A stretch of 64,000 bases of DNA from Pseudolabrys sp963742345 (GCA_963742345.1 CAVULO010000011.1:62001-126000), one strand, 5' to 3'; numbered from the stretch's first letter, positions 53,610 to 62,479 are shown. Notes: generated from the sequence alone by a model not told the origin. Numbers and translations: made by a program.

Positions 53610-54365
53610 TCAATGGAATTTAAGGTTGAGACCGAAACGAACAATATTATCGGTAACCCTTGTGCTCCACGAGACAACCCCGCCAAGCGGATCCGTAGCG
53701 GTTCCACTAATCGATCCGAGGTCGATGTAGATGTATTCAGCTTTCCACGTCCACGCAGGCGCATTTGGCAAGACGCCCTCGAGACCGAAGCCCGCGGTCC
53801 AACCAGCCCGGGTCGAAGATGTGCTGAATGCCGAAGTGGAAGTAGTGCCAAGGTTGGTGACCGACATTGTATCGGTTATCCTGACATTGCCGTAAGCAAG
53901 TCCGGCGGTCCCATAGAACAAGACGGTCGGAACGACCAGTACGCCAGCCCGGCCGCGCGCCGTACCAAACCACCGAAGGCTCGCTTCGATGTGTTGATTG
54001 ACAGTACCGGTGCCGCCCTCGCCATCATTGAAACTAAAGCTAGTGTTGCGGCTGTCTTTTTGCGCGGAACCTTGGAAATCTGTTTCAACTCCCCAGACCG
54101 CATTGCCGTTCTGCCAATTGCACCCGACCTGTCCCCCGCCAATAAACCCGTCTGGACTGAGAGTTGTCGAAAATGCGGTGGGCAATCCAAGCGTGCCCAA
54201 ACCAGTTGCGTTGCCGTCGGTCGAAGCACGCCCCCAGCTATAACCAGCGTTGACACCTACATAACAGCCGGTCCAATTGGACATCGGCGGCGCTGCTAGC
54301 GCGGAGGAATTGACTGCTGCGGCCGCACCAAAAAAAGCCACGCTCAACAAAAGCGATTTCTTCAT
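53610..54365 (-). CDS. Outer-membrane beta-barrel protein (Omp25/31-like), second copy
   Basis: 251 residues: signal peptide to about 24 (AVNSSALAA), MSNWTGCYVGVNAGYSWG, repeated short amphipathic strands and the C-terminal FGLNLKFH. Same fold as 27243-28004, with GYVG/WTGCY motif shared, but low pairwise identity. ATG 54365 gives the natural signal. A Cys (GCNWQNG) sits in the same place as in the first barrel (GCNYQID). A long AT-rich region (54366-54668) upstream probably carries its promoter. Confidence 0.88.
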   Translation of the reverse strand: MKKSLLLSVAFFGAAAAVNSSALAAPPMSNWTGCYVGVNAGYSWGRASTDGNATGLGTLGLPTAFSTTLSPDGFIGGGQVGCNWQNGNAVWGVETDFQGSAQKDSRNTSFSFNDGEGGTGTVNQHIEASLRWFGTARGRAGVLVVPTVLFYGTAGLAYGNVRITDTMSVTNLGTTSTSAFSTSSTRAGWTAGFGLEGVLPNAPAWTWKAEYIYIDLGSISGTATDPLGGVVSWSTRVTDNIVRFGLNLKFH

Positions 54366-54668
54366 GACGTCCCCCAAACCATGCACCAGAGCACTTGAGC
54401 CCACTACAATCCAAAACGTGACTTAGATATTTTTTGCTTTTACTTTTACGTTACTTACTCTAGTCGAGAACAAGCGCCAGCTACTATTGTAATTTTGCCA
54501 CATCGCACAAGAATCCTATTAAACTCCAGCGTGTAATTATTACAAAAACACTCATAATGTCAGATACTTAAGTTATTGGATATATTCGCGCTAAACGTAT
54601 TTCGGCGCGGTGGGGTTACCCGGACTCGGCGCTTAATTGCGCAGAGCGAACCTGAGCAAAGGAACGCC
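54366..54668. other. AT-rich divergent promoter region
   Basis: 303 bases rich in A and T (for example AGATATTTTTTGCTTTTACT, and TAATTATTACAAAAAC) between the porin and glycosyltransferase paralogue 4. No gene. Composition contrasts with the GC-rich rest of the window and suggests promoters for both flanking genes and possible control by a xenogeneic silencer. Confidence 0.6.
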
Positions 54669-55598
54669 ATGTGGGCGGTGACTTCGTATTATAATCCTGC
54701 GCGGTTCAAACAACGTTTGAATAACTATAGAATTTTTCGCGCAAATCTCAGAGTTCCACTTGTCACCGTGGAGCTTTCATTTGACGGCCATTTTGAACTT
54801 GGAGAAAACGATTCTGACATTCTGATTCAAATCTCTGGCGGTGCAGTCCTTTGGCAAAAAGAGAGGCTTCTCAATCTTGCGATCAAATCAGTGCCGCGTA
54901 ACTTGGAAAATATCGCATGGATCGACTGCGACGTGGTGTTCGACAGGCCGGACTGGATACAAGAGGCGGACCTGCAACTCAGAAAATTCAATATCGTTCA
55001 GCTCTTTTCTGAGTTTGTCGATCTGAACTCCGACGGCCTTCCATCGAACGTTCGTGATCTTTCCCCGTCCGGACGTGGTCTAATAAGCATGTTTAACGGC
55101 GACGCGCGTTTACGCCTCGAGGCCGAAGCGACACTGTGGGAAAATAACGTGCCGTATGGATCTCGGGTAACTTCAACCGGAATTGCTTGGGCCGCGCGAA
55201 GGGAAATCCTAGAAAATCACGGGCTGTATGACGCCATGATTATCGGTGGTGGCGATCGGGCAATGCTTAACGCCATATATGGACAATTCAACAACGAAAT
55301 GCGACTGCACCATCTGAACAAAGCGCGGCAAGAGCACTATCTTAGATGGGCTCAACCATACCATCGAGCCATAGACGAAAAAATCGGCAGCGTGCCAGGA
55401 AGGATTTATCATCTCTGGCACGGCGATATTAGCAACCGCAACTATCGCAGCCGTCATCGTTTGTTGGCGAACTTTGACTTCGAACCCGATGTAGATCTCG
55501 TTATCGGTCCTAATGGCGCCTGGCGTTGGGCCCGCTCTCGACCCGAACTAGAACGTTTCCTGGCAAATTATTTTACCGACAGGGCCGAAGACGAATAG
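54669..55598 (+). CDS. GT-A-like glycosyltransferase paralogue 4 (type B)
   Basis: 309 residues from ATG 54669, preceded by AAAGGAA. MWAVTSYYNPARFKQRLNNY, VPLVTVELSFD..FEL.ENDSDILIQISGGAVLWQKERLLNLAIKSVP, metal-binding D86-C87-D88 in IAWIDCDVVF, GGGD193-196 and IYHLWHGD (H248-H251); end PELERFLANYFTDRAEDE. Very similar to paralogue 2. First of a rightward trio with the adenylate-forming enzyme (93 bases to its start) and a family-2 glycosyltransferase, so these three probably act together. A TTG start at 54576 is also possible but lacks a site. Confidence 0.83.
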   Translation: MWAVTSYYNPARFKQRLNNYRIFRANLRVPLVTVELSFDGHFELGENDSDILIQISGGAVLWQKERLLNLAIKSVPRNLENIAWIDCDVVFDRPDWIQEADLQLRKFNIVQLFSEFVDLNSDGLPSNVRDLSPSGRGLISMFNGDARLRLEAEATLWENNVPYGSRVTSTGIAWAARREILENHGLYDAMIIGGGDRAMLNAIYGQFNNEMRLHHLNKARQEHYLRWAQPYHRAIDEKIGSVPGRIYHLWHGDISNRNYRSRHRLLANFDFEPDVDLVIGPNGAWRWARSRPELERFLANYFTDRAEDE

Positions 55599-55691
55599 GC
55601 GTGAACGACCTCAATCACCATCGAAGGACACTTTTTGCAAGACGGCGCCACGGAACATCGACGCAATAACGTTGTCGGCAAGGAACTTCAT

Positions 55692-57068
55692 ATGTTCTCT
55701 GATTTGGCCGCAAGACCTCTTAACATAAACGCATTCAGTGATCATCCATTCACGTTTTTAGATCAAGCTGCTCAAATTGATCTTGCCAACATAACAGCGA
55801 TAAATCTCATCGAGAACGGCACGCGGGAGGCACGCGAACGGTGGCAAAACCGGCAACTCACAAATCTGCTCAAACACGCGCAAAGTCACTCCAAGTTTTG
55901 GCGGCAGAGGATGCCATCTCGCATGATCAACCATGGCATCCTGAAATTTTTGCCGGTCCAAAGTCGCAAAGATATCGCCACCCAGTTCACGCTTGAGGGT
56001 TCTTTGGTAGCGCGCGATGGCAAGACTCCGGATTCAACTTATGCCTCTACGGGGTCGACCGGTACGCCGGTGAAAGTGTATGTCTGTCCGGAAAATGGTT
56101 ACTACAACAGCGTCAGGAGTTTGGCGCAGTATTTTATCAACAACCTAAGTCTTGAGGAAAACCGCGTTCAAATTGTTCCCGTATCAAGCTTAGACCGGCT
56201 GGAAAACGAGTCACAGGCGCCGACGCTGTCCGATTCCTGGGCTGGACCCCTGAGTAACGTCTTTCGCAATGGATCGGCAAAAAAGATCGTGCACACATAT
56301 AATGATAGTGCGCTGATAAAAGAGCTATTGAAGGATCGTGTTGGATACCTGGTTTGTCCGAATCGATATCTCGATGTTTTGATGAACAACGGCGGCCCTG
56401 ACCTTATAAAAAGGCTGGGCATTAAACTGTGGCTTCACAATACGGATTACCGCGATCCAGAACTCGTCAAGGTGCTGGAAAGCGTCGGGGTGCCATCCTT
56501 ATCGAACTACTCGGCTGGAGAAGTCGGACCGATAGCTTATGAATGTTCGAAAAATCAAGGATATTTCCACTTAGCCCATACGAACGTCATTGTAGAGTGC
56601 GATGATAAAGTAACAGCGTCATTTAATGGCGCATCATTGGGACGACTGCTGGTTACGCGTTTGCACTCATATGCGACACCAGTCATTCGTTATGATATCG
56701 GTGATTTTGGCCAGCTAGATAAGCAATGCCGATGTGGTCACGATGGGCCAACAATTTCCAATATCTTTGGTAGAGGAAAGCACTTTCTCCGGCATCCCGA
56801 CGGCAAACTGCTGCCATTCTATCTTTCGACCCGATTGGTGCTCAAGACGGTCGATTTCAAGGAATGCCGTGTCAGACAAGCTGAGATTGATACAATTACT
56901 ATTGAGTTAGGTGGCCGAGAAAATATCACCGAGGATGAAGAGACGAAGCTTAGGAAACTCATGATCACGGCGACCGACCCGGCATTCAAAATCAAGATTG
57001 TGCCGGTCAAAGAAATCGATTGGTCAGGGAATCCGAAACGTCTCTTTTTTTCAAGCGCGGTAGCTTAG
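55692..57068 (+). CDS. PaaK/CapK-like adenylate-forming enzyme
   Basis: 458 residues. The P-loop STGSTGTPVK (119-128), the conserved RYDIGD (R333), and a CRCGHDGPTI..IFGRGKHF near 355 match phenylacetate-CoA ligase-like (PaaK/CapK) enzymes, which adenylate a carboxylate and pass it to CoA or another acceptor; CapK members sit in capsule clusters. The preferred start is the ATG at 55692 (AAGGA 7 bases upstream); a TTG at 55635 also has AAGGA. Lies between two glycosyltransferases, so acylating or aminoacylating a sugar is plausible. AT-rich for this genome. Confidence 0.83.
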   Translation: MFSDLAARPLNINAFSDHPFTFLDQAAQIDLANITAINLIENGTREARERWQNRQLTNLLKHAQSHSKFWRQRMPSRMINHGILKFLPVQSRKDIATQFTLEGSLVARDGKTPDSTYASTGSTGTPVKVYVCPENGYYNSVRSLAQYFINNLSLEENRVQIVPVSSLDRLENESQAPTLSDSWAGPLSNVFRNGSAKKIVHTYNDSALIKELLKDRVGYLVCPNRYLDVLMNNGGPDLIKRLGIKLWLHNTDYRDPELVKVLESVGVPSLSNYSAGEVGPIAYECSKNQGYFHLAHTNVIVECDDKVTASFNGASLGRLLVTRLHSYATPVIRYDIGDFGQLDKQCRCGHDGPTISNIFGRGKHFLRHPDGKLLPFYLSTRLVLKTVDFKECRVRQAEIDTITIELGGRENITEDEETKLRKLMITATDPAFKIKIVPVKEIDWSGNPKRLFFSSAVA

Positions 57069-57225
57069 CAATTCTATTGATTTCGGACTGCCCCTGTTTC
57101 ACCGGAAATCTAGTCTGCACCCGCAATGCCAAGTATAAACAGACAGCTCCTTGCGACCGTACTTACCGGTGCCGCCGCTGATTTTCACCAGTCACTCTCA
57201 TCCTAATGCGCTGACTATCAGAGCC

Positions 57226-58143
57226 ATGTGTCGCACTAACCGTCAAACTGAGGTGCCGTCTGTAAGTGTGGTCGTGCCATTTTATGGTGCCGATGTTTCG
57301 GGGCTGGCACGATGCGTCGAAAGCCTGCTCAATCAGGATTATCCGAAAGATCGCATTACCATCGCTATTGTTGACAACAATGATCCCGCAAGACTTCCCC
57401 CCTCTATATTTGGACCACGTTGCAATATCTTTCACGAGCCTTTGCCCGGGTCGTACGCGGCGAGAAATCGAGGCATACGAGAATCATTTGGCGACGTCAT
57501 TGCATTTACAGATTCGGATTGTGTTCCGCAAAGCTCCTGGATATCCGCGGGCGTGAGATCTCTCCGGGCGGCCACGGGGCCAGTCATCGTAGGCGGTTCT
57601 ATAGTGTTTGATTTTGGGGATGATCATCTCCAAAACAGTTGCAAACTGCTGGATTCAATCATTCACCTTCGGCAAGCCGAGTATATTTTTTCATATAGTT
57701 TCGCAGCGACAGCGAATCTCTTTGTCACGCGAGAACTGATTGGGATTTATGGACCCTTCGATGCTCGATTTATGAGCGGTGGCGACAGGGAGTTCGGTCA
57801 AAGACTTTCTGCCGCAGGGGTCGGAATCATCTTGGCTGAAGACGCAGTCGTCTTGCACCCGGCACGCGGGCGAATTGTCGATCTGCTGCAAAAAAACCGG
57901 CGGGGCGCCGGCGGTGACAAGACATCGCTGAGTTTTGGCAGGACATTTCGTCCGCTAGATCTATACAAGAAACAGTTTAGAAATTTCCTTCATCGCCAGC
58001 ATCTGGTTTCAGATCAGGCCAAGGCACTTGGGCTCACGCCTTATCGACGCATCAAGGTTCGCGCGCTGCTCACGCTGTGCTACATCGGTCGAGTTGTTGA
58101 AAGCACCCGCCTTGTTCTTGGCGGAAAGCCGCACCGGGTCTAG
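57226..58143 (+). CDS. Family 2 glycosyltransferase
   Basis: 305 residues from ATG 57226. VSVVVPFYGADVSGLARCVESLLNQDYPKDRITIAIVDNND, YAARNRGI, the DxD as D96-S97-D98-C, and GGDREFGQRL (the GGxD/ED motif of inverting GT2 enzymes) are all present. No membrane helices, so it works on the cytoplasmic face. Last gene of the trio with paralogue 4 and the PaaK-like enzyme; a diverged palindrome cluster follows its stop. Nucleotide-sugar unknown. Confidence 0.88.
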   Translation: MCRTNRQTEVPSVSVVVPFYGADVSGLARCVESLLNQDYPKDRITIAIVDNNDPARLPPSIFGPRCNIFHEPLPGSYAARNRGIRESFGDVIAFTDSDCVPQSSWISAGVRSLRAATGPVIVGGSIVFDFGDDHLQNSCKLLDSIIHLRQAEYIFSYSFAATANLFVTRELIGIYGPFDARFMSGGDREFGQRLSAAGVGIILAEDAVVLHPARGRIVDLLQKNRRGAGGDKTSLSFGRTFRPLDLYKKQFRNFLHRQHLVSDQAKALGLTPYRRIKVRALLTLCYIGRVVESTRLVLGGKPHRV

Positions 58144-58153
58144 CGGACCGAGC

Positions 58154-58222
58154 CGATGTCCGCTTTGGGCCAATAGCGAACGTTACGCTTCGCAAATTGC
58201 GATGTCGGCCCTTACCCGAGAG
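58154..58222. repeat. GTCCGC palindrome cluster 10
   Basis: GATGTCCGCTTTGGGCC-AATAGCGAACGT and GATGTCGGCCCTTACCCGAG: a decayed copy directly after the GT2 stop, without an ABC_sub_bind gene next to it. Confidence 0.7.
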
Positions 58223-58365
58223 CATGAGCGAACCTTCCCACTTCAAAGGCGCGGGTAGCGTTCCGGGCCCCGCTTTTATCTTGCAGAATGCCAAAAAATT
58301 GCGAGTATTTGCAAAACTCGGGAAGCCATTTGGGTAATCCCGGAACAACTCGTGAGGGGACGCCA

Positions 58366-59361
58366 ATGATTGCTTTCACACGCCGCAATCTGTTGTCGGC
58401 TGCCGCCGGTGCGGCGGCCGCCGTTACCGTGCCATTCGACCACCCCGTGCGTGCCGCCACGCCGCCAGCCGGCAAGCAAGCCTCCGGCTGGTACCGCTAC
58501 AAGATCGGAAGCATCGAAGTAACCGTTGCCACCGACGGCGTCGCCCGCTTCAAGATGGCGGAGGATCACGTCATCAACATCAAGAAAGATGTGGTGAATG
58601 CCGCGCTTGCCGAGGTCTTCATGGAAAAGGACATGATGACCACGCCCTATAACCCGATCGCGGTGAACACCGGCTCCAAGCTCGCGGTCATCGATACCGG
58701 GACCAGTGAAACCAATCACAAGAAGAGTAATGGGGTCGGCGGCCAGTTCGTGAGCAATCTCGCGGCCGCCGGTATCGACCGCACCGCCGTCGATACCGTG
58801 ATCATCTCGCACTACCATGGCGACCATATCAACGGCCTGTTGATGGACGACAATTCACTCACCTATCCGAATGCCGAAATCCTGGTGCCGGCACCTGAGC
58901 ATAAATACTGGATGGACGATGGCGAGATGAGCCGCGCCACCAACGGTCGCGTTCAAACCAATTTTAAAAACGTGCGGCGCGTGTTCAATGCCGAGGTGCT
59001 AAAGCGCGTGAACGTCTATGAATGGGGCAAGGAGGTAATCCCCGGTATCACCGCCCAGGGCACGCCCGGCCATACACCCGGCCATACCGCCTACGTGATC
59101 GCCTCAGGCCCGGACGCGGTCTACGTGCAGTCCGACGTTACCCATGTGCCGTTCCTGTTTGTGCGCCACCCCGACTGGCACGCTTTCTACGATCAGGACG
59201 GCGCCATGGCGGAAGCCACACGCCGCAAGGTTTACGACATGCTGGTGGCCGACAAGATGCGAGTGCAGGGTTTCCACTACCCGTTCCCCTCGCTCGCGCA
59301 TGTGGAGAAATACGGCACCGGCTATCGGGAGCTTCCGGTGATCTGGAATCCGACGATCTGA
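58366..59361 (+). CDS. Metallo-beta-lactamase-fold hydrolase with Tat-type signal
   Basis: 331 residues. Signal FTRRNLLSAAAGAAAAV (twin arginine), then a beta-lactamase-fold domain with the zinc motif H149-Y-H151-G-D153-H154 and PGHTPGHTAYV with the third histidine. MBL-fold enzymes of this kind include lactonases and other hydrolases; the periplasmic location and Arg-pair point to export folded. GAGGGG precedes the ATG 58366. Six bases separate its stop from that of gene F on the opposite strand. Substrate unknown. Confidence 0.88.
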   Translation: MIAFTRRNLLSAAAGAAAAVTVPFDHPVRAATPPAGKQASGWYRYKIGSIEVTVATDGVARFKMAEDHVINIKKDVVNAALAEVFMEKDMMTTPYNPIAVNTGSKLAVIDTGTSETNHKKSNGVGGQFVSNLAAAGIDRTAVDTVIISHYHGDHINGLLMDDNSLTYPNAEILVPAPEHKYWMDDGEMSRATNGRVQTNFKNVRRVFNAEVLKRVNVYEWGKEVIPGITAQGTPGHTPGHTAYVIASGPDAVYVQSDVTHVPFLFVRHPDWHAFYDQDGAMAEATRRKVYDMLVADKMRVQGFHYPFPSLAHVEKYGTGYRELPVIWNPTI

Positions 59362-59367
59362 ACAGCC

Positions 59368-60364
59368 CTACTCGATCATCTCGTTGGCGATTAACTGGAG
59401 CGATGTCGGTATTTTGAGGCCCATCGCGGCCGCGGTCTTTAGATTGATCGTCAACTGGAACTTCTCTGGTAGCTGCACCGCGAGGTCGGCCGGCTTTGCG
59501 CCTTTGAGAATGCGATCAACATAAGTTGCCGCACGTCGGAACAGTTCAACGATGTCTACGCCATAGGACATCAGGCCGCCTTCCGCGGCGATGTGACGGA
59601 ACGCGTAAACCGCAGGCACACGGTACCGGGCCGCCAACGCGATGATGAGTTCGCGATGAAGGTTGGTTGTAGCATCCGGCAGCACGAGCAGGCCGCCGTC
59701 CGGTTTATTGGCAAAATCACCAATTGCGCGCTCGATGCCGACGGCATCGTGAACCGGCACAGCGGTCGGTACCATTGCGAATGCTGGAGCAGCAGATTCG
59801 ACCAGCTTTGTGTAATACGATCCACCACCCGGGGCGACCTTTGGATCGAATATAAATGCAACGCGATTGATGCTGGGCATAATCTCTTTGAGCAGCCCTA
59901 ACCATTTGCCGGTCAGTGACGAACTCGGCGTTGGTAAAACCGGTCGCATTGCCCCCCGGTCGTGCCAGACTTTCGACAAAGCCTTCGCCGACCGGATCGG
60001 ACACCACCGCAAACACAAGCGGGATTGTGCGGGTTTGCTTCAAGAGCGCCGCCATCACCGGGGTGCTCCTGGCGAAAATCACATCCGGTTGCAAAGCAAT
60101 CAGCTCCTTTGCCAACGTCTGCATGCGCGCCGGGTCTCCAGCCGACCAGCGATAGTCGATCCGGAGGTTGCGGCCGTCCGCCCATCCCAGCTCCTGGAGC
60201 TGTTGTGCAAACCCCGCCAATTCGAGTTTGCCCTCCGCATCGTTCTCCGAAAACGGCATCAGCACGCCGATCCGCCGTACGCGGCCCGCTTGTTGGGCAT
60301 GCCCTGGGAGCGGCCAAACTGCCGCCCCGCTGGCAACCAGTGAAATGAAGTCGCGCCGTCTCAC
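59368..60364 (-). pseudogene. ABC_sub_bind solute-binding protein F, frameshifted
   Basis: Frame 1 from GTG 60364: MRRRDFISLVASGAAVWPLP, RVRRIGVLMPFSENDAEGKLELAGFAQQLQELGWADGRNLRIDYRW, to ATGFTNAEF. At about 59922-59932 the frame shifts, and SLTGKWLGLLKEIMPSINRVAFIFDPKVAPGG runs on to the normal end (QLPEKFQLTINLKTAAAMGLKIP..LQLIANEMIE). Removing one G from TTCGTC gives NAEFSLTGKW, the usual family sequence. Its GTG overlaps the stop of gene G as GTGA, so the two are coupled. Either a fresh pseudogene or a sequence insertion. Confidence 0.85.
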
Positions 60365-61335
60365 TCGATCACCTCATCGGCCGCGTTCAGCAGGCCCGGC
60401 GGCACGGTGAGGCCGAGCGCCTTGGCAGTCTTGAGGTTGATCACAAACTCGGTTTTCACCGACTGTTGGACCGGAAGGTCGCCCGGCTTTACGCCCTTGA
60501 GAAGGCGGCCCGTATATTCACCGACCAAGCGAAGCGCGTCGGAAAGACTGGTTCCGTAACTCATGAGGCCACCGGCCGCAGCGAAGTCACGCAAATAATA
60601 GATTGCAGGAAGGGCGTGGCGCGCTGCCAGAGCCACGATTTGATCGCGTCGACTTAGAAAGAACGGGTCGGTCTGCATCACAAGCGCACCGCCTCGTTGT
60701 CCGACGACGGCCGCAAAGGCTGCATCAATGTCGTTTTCGGTGGCGGCTTTGACGACAATCAGCTTCATTCCCAGCGCGCCCGCTGCCGCCTGCACATCGC
60801 CCGTGTCGAGTTCCGCCACCGCATTGTTCGGGTTCACAAGAAAGGCGACCGCATCAGCTTTAGGGACGAGCTCATGCAGCAATTCAAACTGTTTCGCCAC
60901 CAGCATTTTGCCCAAGGATGCAACGCCCGTTACATTTCGGTCCGGCCTGCTGAGGCTGTCGACAAGACCAAATTTGACTGGGTCGCCGCCGGTGTTGAAA
61001 ACAATTGGAATCGTCGCAGTCGCCGCCTTGGCCGCGAGTGCCGCCGTGACGCCGGTCGCGACGATGACCGCCACTTGACGCCGCACTAAATCGGCAGCCA
61101 TGACCGGCAGCTTTTCGTATTGACCCTCAGCCCAGCGGAACTCGATTGCTACGTTACGGCCTTCAACGAAACCGGCCTCGTTGAGGCCCTTACGGAACGC
61201 AGCCACAAAGGGCGCGTATTTGTCGAGTGACGAGGGGTCAATAAATCCAATCACAGGCATCGCCGGTTGCGCGCGTGCGACGAGTGGCCACGCGACCGCA
61301 CCGCCGACAAGCGTGACGAAATTTCTACGCCGCAT
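60361..61335 (-). CDS. ABC_sub_bind solute-binding protein G
   Basis: 324 residues: MRRRNFVTLVGGAVAWPLVARAQ signal, PAMPVIGFIDPSSLDKYAPFVAAFRKGLNEAGFVEGRNVAIEFRWAEGQYEKLPVMAADLVRRQVAVIV, GGLMSYGTSL, KPGDLPVQQSVKTEFVINLKTAKALGLTVPPGLL. Intact. Resembles B and E. The only ABC_sub_bind pair here with a translational overlap (gene F). No palindrome cluster was seen around F and G, unlike the other copies. Confidence 0.92.
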   Translation of the reverse strand: MRRRNFVTLVGGAVAWPLVARAQPAMPVIGFIDPSSLDKYAPFVAAFRKGLNEAGFVEGRNVAIEFRWAEGQYEKLPVMAADLVRRQVAVIVATGVTAALAAKAATATIPIVFNTGGDPVKFGLVDSLSRPDRNVTGVASLGKMLVAKQFELLHELVPKADAVAFLVNPNNAVAELDTGDVQAAAGALGMKLIVVKAATENDIDAAFAAVVGQRGGALVMQTDPFFLSRRDQIVALAARHALPAIYYLRDFAAAGGLMSYGTSLSDALRLVGEYTGRLLKGVKPGDLPVQQSVKTEFVINLKTAKALGLTVPPGLLNAADEVIE

Positions 61336-61537
61336 GCACCTCCCCCACGAGGACCACGCCTTCTGCAGTGCTAAATCATAACAGGTTATGATTGCGCAGC
61401 GAGCGACGAAATGGCGCACAGCCGACGTCAGGCGCTGATCAGGCTCAATGTCCAGACGTGGATCATCATCTTCTCAAAAATGCGATTTGACCGCTATTGG
61501 ACGGCGAACCGATTAAACGCCCGCATCAAGTGCCCGC

Positions 61538-62479
61538 CTAGCGTATCGGCTCATTTTTCTTCGGCTCGAACGGATTGAGTTTCCGCAATTTATCCAAGAG
61601 GCCGCCCCGCTGCGGCGGCCCCGGATTGTCCTTCTGTTTGAGGCCCGGACCGCGATTCTGCTGCGGTGAACCGCCGGGTTGCCGGAGATTGTTCGGTCGC
61701 TTGTTGTTCGGCCGCAGGCGGTTGGGTCCGCGCAACTGTCGGCGCTGGATCGCCATTTGACGGCCGATATTGTGCGAGGCGAACAGCCGCTGCACCACGC
61801 TGCGGTCACGCGCCGCCTCCTGCGGCGAAATCTGAAACGGTACGGCGATGGACCGGCCGCCCTGGAGCGAGCGGATCGCAAATGCGCTCGACGCTTGCGT
61901 CAGCGCACCGAGCCGCGCGCCCTGCAGGTTAAATACTTCTATCTGACCCACACGCCCATCGGCATCCGGATAAAGCTTGATTTTGGGCCCGCTCGCGCCA
62001 GCCGTGGTGCTATCCGGAACATCGACGACGCCGGTAGTGCCGCGGATGCCAAGGGTCGCGGTTGGGGTCGAAATCGTCATGTTGCCGGTCTTGGCCACGA
62101 GGCTCGCGACAAACGCAACTGTGCCGCGCGCGATGTTGAACACGGCGGTATTGCCCTTGCCGCCCTCCTCATAGACGAATTCATTGACGACAATTTGCGC
62201 ATTCGCGCTCAGGCTTAAGGTGGTCTCGTCGTCGAATGTAACGCCGAGCGAGGAGGTGGCGCCGGTCTCCAAGACGTCGTTTTTATAGATAGCGTCGCTA
62301 ACGTGCAGCACGGAAGGCGGGACATTGCCGCGTACTACCGTCGCGATGCCTTGCAGTGTCGCGACCTGGCCCACCTGATTGTTGGCGTCCTGTTTTACGT
62401 TCGTTTGATTTTGTGCACGTGCGACGAGTGGCCACGAAATCGCGCCGGCTAAAAGTGAGATAAACTTGCGGCGCTTCAT
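61538..62479 (-). CDS. FecR-domain periplasmic protein
   Basis: 313 residues. The signal peptide MKRRKFISLLAGAISWPLVARAQ is nearly the same as in the ABC_sub_bind proteins. It is followed by a FecR domain (about 35-190: VGQVATLQGIATVVRGNVPPSVLHVSDAIYKNDVLET, LSLSANAQIVVNEFVY, GTVAFVASLVAKTGNMTISTPTATLGIRGT). C-terminal 90 residues are Pro/Gln/Arg-rich and basic (NRLRPNNKRPNNLRQPGG). No FecI/FecA genes adjoin, so it is not an iron-sensing operon. Divergent from the 62692 gene through a FixK-box region. Confidence 0.88.
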   Translation of the reverse strand: MKRRKFISLLAGAISWPLVARAQNQTNVKQDANNQVGQVATLQGIATVVRGNVPPSVLHVSDAIYKNDVLETGATSSLGVTFDDETTLSLSANAQIVVNEFVYEEGGKGNTAVFNIARGTVAFVASLVAKTGNMTISTPTATLGIRGTTGVVDVPDSTTAGASGPKIKLYPDADGRVGQIEVFNLQGARLGALTQASSAFAIRSLQGGRSIAVPFQISPQEAARDRSVVQRLFASHNIGRQMAIQRRQLRGPNRLRPNNKRPNNLRQPGGSPQQNRGPGLKQKDNPGPPQRGGLLDKLRKLNPFEPKKNEPIR

